A DNA stretch of 58,134 nucleotides, from the NCBI GenBank assembly GCA_051453625.1, contig JBOZIK010000001.1, forward strand, positions 6,058,693 through 6,116,826. The letters run 5' to 3'. Within the stretch, counting starts at the first letter, position 1; every line of letters starts with the position of its first letter. A model generated the notes under the pieces. That model worked only from the letters and a program-made list of their open reading frames with translations. It was not told the origin of the DNA and did no database searches. Positions 35,558-48,749 of the stretch are shown in pieces. The position numbers and the translations under genes are program-made. Source of the DNA: Welwitschia mirabilis (Eukaryota > Gnetophyta > Gnetopsida > Welwitschiales).

Positions 35558-37199
35558 AATAACAATAATTAATAATAAATACCATTAATTCACCCACTCT
35601 TAGATCCCATCCTAGTTTTTGCCATATTATCTTGGGTTGAGGAAATCTTCCATCCTCATTTTTCTAGTTCTGCTTTGCTACTAGTGTCACCTCTTTGTTT
35701 CCTTTAATGTAGTTATTTGAATTTCTAATGACATATTGGAATTTATTCAATCTGTTCCTTTTACTTATAGGTCTTTAGAGGTATGCCCCATCTAGGTAGA
35801 AACCCACTCATTTACTTCCTACTCTTATAGGATCCTATTGAACATTTGACTCTCTCACTCTTATGGGTTTTCTATGCATGAATTTCAATAGCTTTTTAAG
35901 AAATCTTGAGTGTCTATTTTCTAGTTTCTTCTTCAACTTCTTAAAAAGAAAAATGGTAACTTAATGTACCTTCTTTATTTTAGAACTAAGAAAAAATTAA
36001 AGTGTATCCCTTTTAATTTTGCATAATTTCCATCTTGGATGAGGTATCTATTAACAAATTTTATCACTCCATTTCATGGTGCCTGAGTTTTTTTTTTTCT
36101 TTTTAATGAATTCTTTTGAAGTTATAGACGCCTTTCATTTGAAAAATATATCTGCATTAGTTAGATCCATGAAATATGATAATATTAAGTCTCTTTTATT
36201 TCTTGATCTAGTTACCTACATTATCATTTTAGTGGACATGACATGTCAGCATCTTTCGATTACTATTTTTTTGTTCACTAATACTTAAACCATTTTGAAA
36301 TTTGAGTTACCTTTTAGCTTAAGTTTGAATTCAGCCAACATTCTAAACCCTTCATCATAGTAACTCATTTCCTTTATATTTTACCTTTTCTACTAGTTCC
36401 AACTAAGAGTGTTTCCCCATTTTTATCAAACACTTCAATTGTAAAATTTTATTCTTTATGATTCTAAAAATTTGTTTCATGTACTGACTGATATTTAAAA
36501 AAAAACTTCTATTGTATGATATTCATAAAAACTAGAGTAACATCACAATACTTACTGAGGATATTAAGGATCTACTTTCAAGTGACTTGTAAAGCTTACC
36601 TCCTTTTCACTGCTACTGTAAGGAGACACTTCTAAATAGATACCTAATAGCTTCTTATTTCTTACAAGCCTTGCACTTCATTGAAACCTTTTAACCCCCA
36701 CCTTAAACTTAACATACTTAATATGGTTCTTCTTATAATCAATCATTTTAGTACTTCGTTATTTCCCATAGTGCATTTCTCCTTGTTGTCCTATAGAAGT
36801 TTGTTAAGTTTACATTTCATAATTAGTATGTTTTTTGCATTAGTTGATTTTCCATCCTATGTTATTTTATCAATTTATTCTTCCTATAAAGACTCTCTTT
36901 TTTAACCATCCTTTCCAATTTATTTATTACTCTATCATTACCGTCATTCCTTAAGTGGAAAAGTTCAACCCTTTTGCAATCTTTCATCTTAATCCCTATT
37001 CTTTCCTTTAGTAAATTCTTGGCTGGAATTATTTTTTGGACTTTTCTAAGGAATTTCCCTCTTAGCACTTAAAAGTATGATAATGAAATGTTTCCATTTC
37101 CTTTATTCCACATAGTTAGGTATTTTAGCTAGTTCCTTCCTATACATAGGGCCTTCTAAAAGGGGGAATTCCCTTGATTACACTCTGACTTCTTGTAAT

Positions 37200-38600
37200 T
37201 ACATGTCAAGATCTTCTTCCATGGGAATAAACCCCTACTTTTTTTTTTTTTTTTGTATAATGTTTGCTTTATTTAAGAATATATAGTCCTTTATATCTTA
37301 AAGACCCCATCCCCTAGATTCTAGTGGTGTCACTATCTCTTTTCATGCCACATCATAGGTTTTTGATCCTCCCCTTTCTCCTTTCTAAATAAAGTTTCAA
37401 ATTATCTATTGATGGTTGCCTAAATTTTCTTTAGTATCACTCCCATTAAATAATTATATCTATCAATAGTTATTATCATAGTATTCGCTAGAATATTCAT
37501 TGTTTTACTTGAGAGCAAAATGACACTCTAACTGTTACATATCTTTCTTACTTTCTAAACTAATTTCTTCCAAGATATTAAGCTCTTCCATTTGAAAATC
37601 ATAATTTCCAAATAGATGTCTTTTTTGGACCCCTCATTTACCTCGAAAATTTTAATGATTACTCTTTGGATGCTCTCCCAAGTACTCATAAAGTATGCTC
37701 TACTCATATGATAACTTATCTCTAATTTGGAATCCCTTGTAAACTTCTCTGAAACCCTCTTTATAGCTTTGATTCATTGAATTCTTACCTTTAAGAAAAT
37801 AATTAAATTATCTACAATGTGGTTGTAGATTATCTGCATCTTATGAAAAGTAAATTCTTAATCCCCTTCCCTTATTATAAAGTTTTGCAAGACATTTTAA
37901 ATAATTATAAAGAAGTATGATAAGAGGGATTCCTTTATCATAGCCCTATTTCCATTTCAAAAGAACTCATAAATGTTGTAATTCATTTTAATACTAAGTC
38001 TGACATTTCTCTGTATTTATAGAATTACTTTAGTAAAATAAGGAGGAAAACCCTTTATTTTTAAGACTTATTCTAAGAAACCCATGAGGCATTATCATAA
38101 GCATTTTTAATATTTAGTTATAATGCACATGCTCTCATTTTGCTCTTCTCACTAGAATGAAAATTTTCATGATTAAATATCACTTAGCCAAGATATCTTC
38201 TGTTCTCTAAGAATCTTACCTAGTTTGTTCTCACTACATTCTAAAAGTGGGACCTTACTTTATTAACCATAATCTTGGAAAACAACATATATACTGCATT
38301 GCACAACTGAATGGGTTTTAAGTCCTAAACATCTACTACCACTTATTTATTTAATATCATAATAATATTGGTATCAGTCTAAGCATGAGGTATGGACCTT
38401 AACTCCATGGATTTTTCTTTAAAGGTATTTTTTACTAACTCCTCCATTCTTTTTCAAAATTTAAGAAAATTCACCATCTACCCATTAGGGCTTAGGATCC
38501 TATTTAGCTTTGTTTTTATAACACCTTCTAAACATAATTTGGTTTTAACTTTTATAGGAAATCCTTTCCCTGCCAGAATTCTATCCATAACATTAATATT
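37200..38600 (-). pseudogene. LINE reverse transcriptase relic
   Basis: The minus strand gives, in changing frames, LCNAVY/LFSKIMVNKVRSHF (about 38300), ENRRYLG.VIFNHENFHS, LNIKNAYDNASWV (family LDI.KAYD...W), then NGNRAMIKGIPLI (family NG.P...F....GLRQGDPLSP, badly decayed), DADNLQPHC where ADD is expected (about 37840), and later KGEDQKPMMWHEK and GDGVFKI (thumb/connection, about 37380-37280). The catalytic ADD reads DAD, so it is inactive. Confidence 0.72.
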
Positions 38601-39149
38601 TCTATATCCTCTTTTATTGTTCATAACTCTTTTGAGGTTTCTAATAAATGCTTTATAGGTGTTGATTGCCTTGCATACTTGATTATTCCAAATTTCTTAA
38701 TTTATTGTGTTACTCTGTCCTCTTTAGTTAATTACTTTATAAAGAATTTTGGATGCTTATCATCATCTCTTAACTAATTGATGTGTGATCTTTGCTTCCA
38801 GTATTGCTCTTTTTAGTTTATAACCTAATGTATCTCCCATAACCTAGTTTAGTTTTTCTCATGAGAAATTTTTCCATTTTTATACCTCACTTGAATTTCT
38901 CTAATATTTTACTTTAGTTTATTATTTTTATTAATATTTTGCCTTGGTCTTTTCTCTAGTTCTTCAACTATCTTTTTAGTCTTAGAAGATTTTTTTTGCA
39001 GTAACCGTATGAGTTTAAGATTATTTAACTATTAATATTTTTTAAACACTCATTCATCTTTTTCTATTCTAACTAAGCATTTTTGAACATAAAGTAGAAA
39101 TTCCTTGATTTATCTCTATCTAAAAGTAGGAAAATGGGTTTATCCTCTC

Positions 39150-39790
39150 AACACCATCTACCCTCATCTTTCAACCTTTAAAATATCTCTATTAATAATT
39201 CTATTGAGGCTAATATTCTGTCTTTTCTCGATTGAATCCTATTATTGCCTTTTAGTCTATTAGACCATGGTAATTGGACCTTCTTAAGAGGAATACCTAC
39301 TAAATCTATAGCACCCATCAAGTTTCCTAACTCCATCACTTCTACATTTAAGTAATTCCATTTTCCTTTCTTTCCCCATTCAAATAAGGTTTGGTTAAAG
39401 TTTCCTATGATTATAGCTTTTTGATTCTCTAATTTTTCTTAGATTCTTTTCTAAATCGTATATTTTTGTGTCTTACTTTATGAGCTATGCATATTAACTA
39501 GCCACTAGGATTTTATCGAAATGATCTAATACCATATATCCATCTCTATTTTCATATATGCTACATCCTTTTTTATCATCGTCAGTAGTCTTTCCCCTTT
39601 ATCATAGGTAGGAAACCACTTTATTTTCATCTTTTATGTAATTTATTAAAGATATATCCTTTTTTACTTTAATCTCTTGAAGACATATGATTTCTATATT
39701 CTTGTTTTTTATAAGTTCTAAGGTTTTCATTTCTAGGGCCTTTTTCATGCCTCTTATATTCCAACTTAATATATTTATCTATTTTTCTAG
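39150..39790 (-). pseudogene. LINE AP-type endonuclease relic
   Basis: This enzyme nicks target DNA before reverse transcription. The minus strand starts NILSWNIRGMKKALEMKTLE, then IEIICLQEIKVKKDISLIN, the N-terminal motifs of exonuclease-endonuclease-phosphatase domains (N, and E of LQE, are metal and catalytic residues; both kept). Further down are the GNF.QTLFEWGKKGK-like and LDGC-like stretches. Stops interrupt the middle. Confidence 0.82.
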
Positions 39791-40150
39791 CCTTTTGATT
39801 CTCTAATTTTTCTTTGATTCTCTCCCAAATTGTATATTTTTGTGTCTTACTTTATGGGCAATGCATATTAACTAGCCACTAGTATTTTACTGAAATGATC
39901 TGATATCATATATTCATGTATGCTATAATAGTTTTTTATCATCGTCACTAGTCTTCTCCCTTTATCATAGCTAGGAAGTCACTTTATGTTTCATCTTTCA
40001 TGTAATTTATTAAATATATCTCCTTTTTATTTTAATCTCTTGAAGACATACTATTTCTATATTCTTATTTTTTATAAGTTCTAAGATTTTCATTTCTGAG
40101 GCCTTTTTAATGCCTCTTATATTCTAACTTAATATATTTATCTATTTTTC
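39415..40150 (-). repeat. tandem duplication within the LINE endonuclease
   Basis: Unit A 39415-39788 and unit B 39789-40150 are similar over their whole length (offset 374 bp; for example TTGATTCTCTAATTTTTCT at 39421 and 39795). Unit B has small deletions. As a result the first part of the endonuclease appears twice. Confidence 0.85.
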
Positions 40151-41600
40151 TTCTTTAGAGCTTTGATTAACATTTCTAAAAGAATTTCCTAGGATCTGTT
40201 TGCAATGTCTTTTGATGCGTCTCTCTTTTCTTTCCCTATCATGGATGACCTTCCTTTTTTCTTACCTTGGATTTGTTCTTCTTCATTCCTGTATTTTGAT
40301 TTTGAGTTTGAGTCATTCATGTCCCTAATCCACACTATTAAAAATCTATTAGTTTCTTATTTTAAAATTTAGATTTTGGTTATATCTTTTTAGGGAAATA
40401 TTCCATTGTTCTTTTTTTTCATTTTGGTTCAGATTCTATTTTTAAAGGGATAAATCTTGCTATGAATTTCCTTTTAGATGTGGCTAGCTATTTTAACTCT
40501 TTTCTTTTACCTAGTCTTATGAAGATGTCTACCTTACTTCCTCTAGTAACTGTCGATAATCCTCCTTATCCTTTCTCGTCCTACACACTTCCTCGCTATG
40601 TTTATATTTTTTGAAATTGTTGCATTAGACTCTTTCACATTTTTATATTACATCACTATCTCTCATATTTCACATAGATAATTTCCTTTAACTTTAAGAA
40701 AAATTTCTCTGAATGTCATATTAATTCACAATGTAAGTAAGGAATTGGTACATTTTAATGTTTTACCTTCACTTCATTAGTGCTGAATATGTTTAATATC
40801 TCAAACTTTCTATACTTTTTAATTTTATTTAATTATATCCATTTATAACACCTAATAAATACCATTCTTATTTTGCTTATGACCATTGTATCTAGATTTA
40901 TGATTTCTTCAAGCTGTGAAGCTAATTTCTTTATAAATTTCTAGTTTCACAAAGTAAGGCTTGTTTCCCTAAGATTTAATTAGATTAAAATCTTTTAAAA
41001 TATATTGCTAAAGTTTTCTCTAAGCATCCATTGAGTAAGAGCAAGATCCCTCACTTTTAAAAACTAAGGATATCCTAGCATTATACTATTTATGTCCTCT
41101 TCTAGTATGAACCTGAATAGGATAAGCCCCTCAACTAGTGCTATCAACTAAACCGATTTCGTCCCCATCCATTTTAAGATCATCCACTTTATAATCATTT
41201 CCATACTAGGACTTAGTCCAAAAAACATAAAAAAATTGACTAAGGTGAGCTTAAAATGCTCCTTGCCATCCATGCAATGCTTTAGATCTACACTAATGTT
41301 AAACAAGCCATTTTCCTAAAAAATGTTTATTACTAGAAGGACCATTATAATGACCTAACCCAAGGCTTGTCCAATACATTCTAATCCTACTGGCTAAAAG
41401 CATTCTTCCTTGTCTCCTACTTCATTGCCCCCTCCTGATTCACTTCTATTCCTATTACTTGTTAGATACTACTCTAAGGCTCGAATCACTTGAAATGGCA
41501 TTAGCCTCCTTTCTATCTTTAGGCATCAGTCTCTCCCTTACTCTCTTACAACTCCTCGCTATTGCCACGTACTTAAACAAGATAGGAAACCATTTTCCTT

Positions 41601-42427
41601 CCTCTTTCTTAAAAAGGTAATACTTAGTATTTTATATTAAATGAATAATCTAGATTATGCATAATTAAATAATATTTTTAAAGAGCCCTTAATCACTTAA
41701 AAAGTTAAAATATTTTAAAAGTTATAACTCCTTTCATGTAGTGTGGTATTCTAACAACTCTAAAAGTTTAAGAAGATTTTAAAGTATAATGTTTAAAATA
41801 CTTATTTATAGAAATTTAAAATTAAAAAATAGTTAGTTTCTAAAGATCATATCATCAATCTAATTTAGTAAAAATTATCACAATTTATTTTTACTTTATA
41901 AAGAAATAGTTATTAAATTTTAGTTACGATGTTTCTTAAAAAGCCAAAATAATCTATAATTGTAGAAAAATTATTTAATAAAATTATGCAAATAACTTAA
42001 AATTTGAATATGGATAATAATTAAAATAATTTCATTTTATATTAATTTTACTTGATTTTCTATAGTAAATTACAAATATTTCTTTTTTATTAAGGCCCTT
42101 CTTCTTAAATAATAATAAGTAAAATTCTTTTAGCATAACTTAAGTTTGACTAGTTAATTAATTAAGAATCTATACTTTAATATCTTCTTTTTTCATATGA
42201 TTAATTCTTTTCATATATTACATGCTTTCATTTTAAAACATATATTATAACTTCTTGAGGGTTTTCATTTTAGCAATCTTGTTAACTTAACTAGTTTCTT
42301 TCATTTTTGTTTCCTTTTATTTATTTTTATAGTTACACAAATTCTAACTAAGTGTTACATCATGTATTTTAATTTCTCTCTACATTTATTCTTTATTATC
42401 TTCATTAATTATATCATCATATTAAAG
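41601..42427. other. AT-rich stretch without a recognised feature
   Basis: Very AT-rich, with many homopolymer runs and no open frame or known repeat that I can identify. Confidence 0.6.
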
Positions 42428-42600
42428 TTTACTAGTTAAACTTAGAGAAATAGTATATGCCACATAAACACCTAATGGCACTTGAGCCCATTCAGGTCAT
42501 AAACCCCTACCTATATAGGGGTTTGAACTTAGAATCCCATATTTAGTATCTCGAAGACTCCACCATTGTGGCTGCCAATCTTGAATAGGAACATGTTATT
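42428..42600 (+). repeat. repeat-like segment with a perfect hairpin
   Basis: AAACCCCT (42501-42508) and AGGGGTTT (42517-42524) form an 8-bp stem with an 8-nt loop, followed by TTGAACTTAGAATCCCA, which faintly resembles a tRNA T-arm (GGTTCGAATCC). Less AT-rich than its surroundings. It may be a tRNA-derived SINE relic, but no box A is clear. Confidence 0.25.
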
Positions 42601-42927
42601 ACCAATGTGAAATGAAAGAAATATATTTTTACTAGCTTGATTACCATTACTAATTTTTCAGATGTCATTATCTTTTAATATGCTAAATGAAGATTTAAAA
42701 ACATGAATTTATAATTACATTTCTTAAGCAAATAATGAACTAGATGTATATTGCATTAGATTACATGTATGCATTTGTGTGTTGTATCCATCAAATAATA
42801 ATTAAGTTAAGATAATCCTAATAATCATCATTTGTATACTTGGATTTCATCAGTAAAGTGGGTTGTATTGCATTTTTTACATAAAAGTTCTTTGAAAGTG
42901 AAATTAATCACCGTCTCCTATCCTACC

Positions 42928-43578
42928 TATGTATGGACTTATGTCAATTTAATATTCTAAGCACTTAGCGTCAAAGGATAATGTTAAACCATCTTGAAAT
43001 GCTACAATTAAGGAAGTGATAGTTACTTGTAAGCATCTATCCACCTCACATATCACCTATTGCCTTTTTGATGGTATATTGAAGTGACATCTAAACCTAT
43101 GGAGCTAAGGTCTATGATGATATTTATAGTTTAGAAATTGAAGTAGAACCAATGTAGGTTTGGATTATGGTTAAAGATTAAGTAGGAATGCCACTAATAG
43201 GAGTTACAACTTTCTATTATATTGGTAAAGAATTATCATCAAGGATTACATTAATATTCTAAGCACTTAATATATGTATGGACTTATGTTAACTTAATAT
43301 TCTAAGCACTTGGTGTCAAAGGATTACATTACACCATCTTGAGATGTTTCAAGGAATTGACATTTACTTGTAAGCATGCATCCATCCAACACATCACTTA
43401 TCGCTTTTTTGATAATATATTGAAGTGACATATGAACCTATGAAGTTGAGATCAACCATGTTTTTTGTAGTTTAAAAATTGAAGTAGAGCCAACTTAGGT
43501 TTGGATGGTGGTTAAATATCAAGTAGGAAAGGCATTAATAAGAGTTACAACCTTCTATTATATTGGTAAAGAATTATC
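42928..43578 (+). repeat. two-copy tandem repeat, about 345 bp apart
   Basis: Unit 1 is 42928-43237 and unit 2 is 43273-43578. Both begin TATGTATGGACTTATGT and end TATTGGTAAAGAATTATC. The 35 bp between them holds another copy of TTAATATTCTAAGCACTTA. No coding content. Confidence 0.85.
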
Positions 43579-43751
43579 CTAAACATACATCCATGTATGT
43601 ATTATAATAATTTTACATGTCATCAACATATACAAGGTATATTTGTGTGGTGGAGGGAAAAACATATAGGACATAAAAGTATGAGAGTTCTATTGCCTAT
43701 AAATCAAAATAATATATATTTAATTCTATAATAAGTAATTATAATCTCTAA

Positions 43752-43763
43752 TTTCTCTCNNNN

Positions 43764-43840
<77 letters not shown>

Positions 43841-43935
43841 CTATGCACACACACACATGCACGTACATTATAATATAGTATACATAGAAGTTAATTCTAG
43901 ATTTTGCCTCATGTCCACACACACTCTCTCTCTCT
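43752..43935 (+). repeat. compound microsatellite (TC)n-(TG)n-(CA)n
   Basis: TC repeats with a 4-N gap (43760-43763), then TG repeats to about 43838, a short CA run at 43847-43857, and a second CACACA-TCTCTCTCTC block near 43915-43935. The minus-strand open frame here is only the repeat. Confidence 0.95.
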
Positions 43936-45609
43936 AATAAAGTATATGTATAAGTTAATCCTAGGTTCCATCTAGTGTCCCAATTAATTTAAAGTTTCTG
44001 CCAAATAGAGTACTTCGTAAGATTAATTTGAGGAGTTGTGTGATACTGAATTCCTTAAATAAGATAACCAACTTCATCTTTCTTAATAGCATGACACAAA
44101 AATTCTAGTTTAATGATGAATAGAAAATAAGTTAAAGGAAAACCCAAATAAATAGAGTATTGAATGGAAATAGATAAAGAAACACGAACATCTATAACTA
44201 TGCAAGCATTGGTGTCATAGAAGATACATCCTATTATTCTGGCAAAGTGGGCTAAAACCTAAAACTTTTAGAATTTTAATAATTAATTGTTATTATATAT
44301 TGTGTTATAAACTTAGGTAAGAGTCTCATGATGCTTATGTTAATATAGGTTCTAAAGATCCATTATTAATAACTTCTAAAGTAACATTGAAATAATCATT
44401 ACTAATGAGTTATCAATCCTATTTTAAAAGAAATCAATAGGTAACCATCCTCACTAGATTCGTTGTAATTAGTCATATGAAAGTGATCTTATAGAACCTA
44501 CTATAAAGTAGCAAGTTCCTTAAGTAGTTGAAAATTCTCTTGATTAAGGATTTTCCAAATAATAAAGCTAGTTTTCACAAGGCTATTACATTCAAATGGT
44601 TTATCTTTGAAATTAACATGTTGTACTAGTTCCAGCTAAAAATATTAGAACCAAGTAGAAGATGTTACATCTAGATGGGATTATTATTAGAGTTAAGAAA
44701 TTTATAAAGTTCTTTAGTTGTAGAGTGTTGAATATTTAGCCAATGCAATCTAGAAAGAGAACTATGAGCATGAAAAAGCTTCCATTAATGTTAAAATTAT
44801 ATAGTTTTTGCTAGTTAAAAATCTAAATAAAAATTAAATGAAGATTGTTTAATAGCCTAATTAAGTTGATTAATAGCTAAGGTTAATTTATGATATGTGT
44901 CCCACTAAAGATTAGCCATCTATTTGCATGCATATCTACCATAACAATAAACATTTGACATTGTATGATTCCACTAAGAAATCCATCCTAAGGAGCTTGT
45001 AAATTAAGGTTTTACATTTCAAGGTATAGAAAGAAAATGTTGGCTAAGAGATCTATTGTGTTGAATTTATAATAAATAATCTACAAGTTTAATCTTAAAA
45101 CATTCTTAAGTATAGGTGGATCAACACACCTAGTATAGGGTAAGTCAACTCAAGATCATAAAGTTAGAAGAAAATGAGCTAAAATATCTAATTATTAAAA
45201 AAGAGAGAAGAAGAATTTTTATGTTTTTTTGATCTATTAAAATTGAAATAAAACAACAATGCAAATGATGAGATGATATGAAGGCAATGCAATGGAAATG
45301 GACATGCAATGAAATGGAAATGCAATGATCTAAATGCAATCAGTTAACCAAATTACTAACTCATTATTACTGAAGTTAGCCCTTATACTATATAACAAAA
45401 TCAGATTCAATCTATAACAACATCAAATTGACATTAACATAAAGTATAAGGAAAATAGAGAGATAAAGTATGAGAAAATCCCACTTGATGTTTTTAACAA
45501 TTGCACTTTAAACTCATCCACTTATAAACAATAGTTCCTAAATGGAAAAAACCCAATACAACACTAAGAAGAACTTCTTTCATGAGCAGACGGATCCCTT
45601 GCCTAAAAT
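43936..45609. other. non-coding AT-rich stretch
   Basis: No gene or identified element. A low-complexity run of ATGCAAT/GGAAATG words is at 45256-45340; it alone makes the minus-strand open frame 45145-45339. Confidence 0.6.
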
Positions 45610-45621
45610 GCTCTAATATCA
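45610..45621 (-). promoter_or_regulatory. possible tRNA-iMet primer site of an unidentified LTR element
   Basis: The minus strand reads TGATATTAGAGC against TGGTATCAGAGC, then ATTTTAGGCAAGGGATCC, a context often seen just after plant LTRs. No LTR pair could be found, so this may be chance or a solo remnant. Confidence 0.25.
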
Positions 45622-45720
45622 TAAGCCAAAATGATGCAAAGAAGATCATGAAATGGAATGCCTAAGAGGGTATTTAGAGGTTTGTATTGGTGACTATAGT
45701 TAGTAAATGATGAAAACTAA

Positions 45721-45925
45721 AGGGATATTATTACAATAAAGATTTGACAACAAATTGACAATGGTTAGACCTAGAAGGATGTAGTTATAGTAAAGATTTG
45801 TTAACAGATTAATAATAAAAAAACTTAAAGGGGATGTAATTATAATAAAAATTTGATAATGGATTAATAATGATGAGACCCAAAGGGTTACAACTACAAT
45901 AAATATTTGATAATAGATTGATTAA
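45721..45925 (+). repeat. tandem repeat, four degenerate copies of about 55 bp
   Basis: Units start at about 45721, 45776, 45829 and 45884 and share the core AATAAAGATTTGATAACAG followed by ATTAATAATGATGAGACC-like sequence. The last unit is partial. Confidence 0.75.
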
Positions 45926-46780
45926 TTTTTCATCAGTTATGAAACCTCATTTACCTATGCTTTATCTAGATGAAATAAAAGGATGAGACATGTAAATTTG
46001 TGTTAATGCCCTATTATTTTAGTTTTTTGGAATCTAGTCAAATGGTCTTTATCTTGTGCCTTTGTCTATATGACTAATGAGTAGAAGAACCTCTAAAATC
46101 AACTTCTTTATTCTCGATTAACCCCAACTTAATCATCAATTGATGTAATTAGATCTAATGCATTAATAATATCTCCAAGGCATCTCAAATGATCATGTTA
46201 GCTCCCATGTATTGATGTAAAGGTGTTTGCTTGAGAGATCATCACGATGTTACACTTTATCATCATCTTGTTGATTGAACATCATAAATGTACCAACAGG
46301 ATTAGAAATGGATCATGCATTAAAAAACATCTAGAAAGGATAAAAAATGCTAAATAACTATGCCTTTTGATTACTTACAATAAGTAAACAAGTTTTACTA
46401 TTTATTTTATTGAATACTTACCAAATAAGCACGAAACATACTCCATAAACTATGTTAAACATAGTGAATTTGGCCTTGTAATAAAACCCCATGAAAAAAA
46501 CTTGCACTTAAGCAAAAAAGGCGTTTCTTATTTTTAGCATTCTTGCAAGAAAAAATAATTTCAAAGTAAATCTATTTATGATCTAAGAGAATGACAAATT
46601 GATGGATCTCAGTGTAATGAATAATCCTATAAAATAAAATTGAAGAATAATAGAAGCAATCAAGATAATTATAAATAGTTTTAGATCAAGATTGATGATC
46701 ACTCCAAGTATACGATAAATCGAAGAAGAAATTAATGTAAAAAATATAGTCTATAAAATAAAATTATCCTGAAAAAGATA
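45926..46780. other. AT-rich stretch, no gene seen
   Basis: No feature could be supported. Sequence may include the decayed end of the LINE fragment that follows. Confidence 0.5.
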
Positions 46781-48490
46781 GTTAGCTACTCAGTTCAAGA
46801 TAACTAATATGTTGAAAAAATTCATCATCTCTCTAAAGGTTATTTGATATTATTAAATTCTTCATAAAAGTTCTAAGAGATTTATAGAAGAAATTTGAAA
46901 GTTTGGACCATAATTGATCTTTTTTACTAGAGTCATGAGGACAGTATATAGAACATATTTCAAATAAACCAAAAGAATATTTTAAAACCATCCAAATGGC
47001 TCTATGACAAGAGTCTAAGATAACATTGTAAATGTGTAATTTGATCTATGATAAAAAATGATTGAATATTCTCCATGTCCATCATAATAACTTATAGTAA
47101 CAAAATAACTCTTTTGATAAAACTACCAGAAAACATTTCCACAGTAACACTATAGATTTTAACTTATTAACATAAAAACAAAAAAAAGGGGAAAAAAGAA
47201 GTGATAATTTTAGCATAAAACTAAAAGTTTCATAGTGATAAGCTTCTTACGAAGTTTATCCATAAGACCCCACACATTCTATGAAATAATATTAATGAAA
47301 ATTACTATGGGTTATTATCATTTAAATGTTAAGAGAGATTCATAATAATATTCATTGCAAAAAACTTGCATTGAAGGTGAAAGAACTACAAATGCATCGT
47401 TTGAGCCTGTAGCCAGAAGAATAGCTTATTGCATGGCTAAAGTGGTTGAGATGTACATTCATATTTTGAGAAACTATAAATAGATTATATTAACTAAAAA
47501 TAAGAAAAAGATACAACATATCTTAAGAGCTAGATTTCCAAGGATGGTAGAAGTCTCTCTAGTATTCAAACACCCATACATTATCATCTAATTTTGTCAA
47601 ACTAGGTTCCTAATTCTAATCAGAAAGAGGCTCAAGATTAGCATATACCAAGGGGTTTACAATGAAATGATATTAATAAGGTCCATAATGTTTGAGGGGG
47701 ATGTGAACAAGTGTGGGTAGGAACCAATGATTCTATTTTCTCCTCAATGTTTTCTTCTTCTTGTTGTTCTTCCTTCTCTGTAGCATCTTCTTTAAATTGA
47801 TAATGCTCTATGTGTTCTATTTTTGATGCATTATCTGTGTGCCTGGGAAGTGTGGGAAAACCATGCTCTTTGTCACTCTCTATATACTTTGGAGGATCTT
47901 ACAATAGTGATTTTTGCATAGGTACCTTTGGGATTTATTACAAAGCTAATGTGTTGGCATTAATCTACATTTTCCTTTGATATAATAACTAAATCAATCC
48001 TTCATGGTATATGTTACCGCTTTAGATGGATTATTGAAGAGAATCAGAGGAAAAGAAAGGAATATATATTTGAAACTCTTCCATCATAATAGCAAGAAAG
48101 TGGAAGTGCAGCTCATTTTTCTTATCAAAGTGGCCCTCCAAAGTGAAGTACTTCATTGATAAAGCAACCCAAGAATTGAAAGGCCTTAGTAAATCCTTTT
48201 TTATTTAGCTTCCTCCTCTCTTTCTAAGAGTTTGTCCAATCAATATTTTATAGTAAGGAATAATCAAAGCCTTGGGGGATTTTCTTTTCAACTCAATTCC
48301 TTAAGGAAATGAGCGAATGACATCACTAATGGAAGAAATATCAATAGATATGGTAGCGTTACCTATCTAAGTAAATCTACCGTTCCAATTTCTAAAAAAT
48401 TATTTAGAGAGATCAGGATCATGTCCTCTAAGACTAAGCACATAAGAATTCCATTCTTCTATTTAAAAGGCCTCCCAAATTTACTCATGA
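46780..48490 (-). mobile_element. L1-type LINE fragment: ORF1 region and N-terminal endonuclease
   Basis: On the minus strand, about 47320-46790 gives INIIS.NVWGLMDKLRKK (family NIISWNVRGL), then RAIWMVLKY and SIYCPHDSSKKDQLWSKL (family NVYAPND...R..LW..L), the AP-type endonuclease. Upstream, about 48250-47700, lies an ORF1-like region with KAFQFLGCFINEVLHFGG and an acidic tail (KEEQQEEENIEEKIES) near 47760. The element stops before the RT; its 3' part is lost. It is adjacent to, and on the same strand as, the next LINE. Confidence 0.68.
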
Positions 48491-48749
48491 TGTAGCAGCA
48501 CATCATGCTTGGCAGGTTCAGTTCTCAGAGCCTTTTCCATATCTTCAGATGCATTGATATCACAGTAGCTGCTTGGCCATGCTTTAAATGCTCCACTTTG
48601 GCATGGTTTAGATGTTTTCTATTACGCTTTCTCCTGCAAATGGGCATGGTTCTGTTTACAGGGTTTAGGCTGCCACATTTTTTATAGACTTAGATTTGAT
48701 CTAATTCTTCAATCTGTCTAATGATTTTGAATTTCAACTTTAAGAGGGA

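Larger units (their letters stand above)
35700..41600 (-). mobile_element. L1-type LINE, long but decayed
   Basis: On the minus strand, from high to low coordinates: a weak ORF1-like region (about 41600-40200), endonuclease start at 39790, RT about 39000-37750, and a C-terminal region to about 37200. The remainder to about 35700 has LINE-like codon order but no sure domain. Stops are frequent. It is among the longest LINE copies here. The boundaries are approximate because neither a poly(A) tail nor target duplications could be fixed. Confidence 0.65.

Noticed and set aside
38392-38658. 88-codon hydrophobic plus-strand frame, membrane-protein-like
   Set aside because: Antisense to the LINE RT; hydrophobicity follows from T-rich sequence.
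42500-42560. tRNA gene
   Set aside because: Only a hairpin and a weak T-arm-like stretch; no acceptor stem, box A or anticodon arm could be placed.
43704-43922. 72-codon minus-strand frame with His-Thr and Arg-Glu runs
   Set aside because: Translation of the TG/TC microsatellite.
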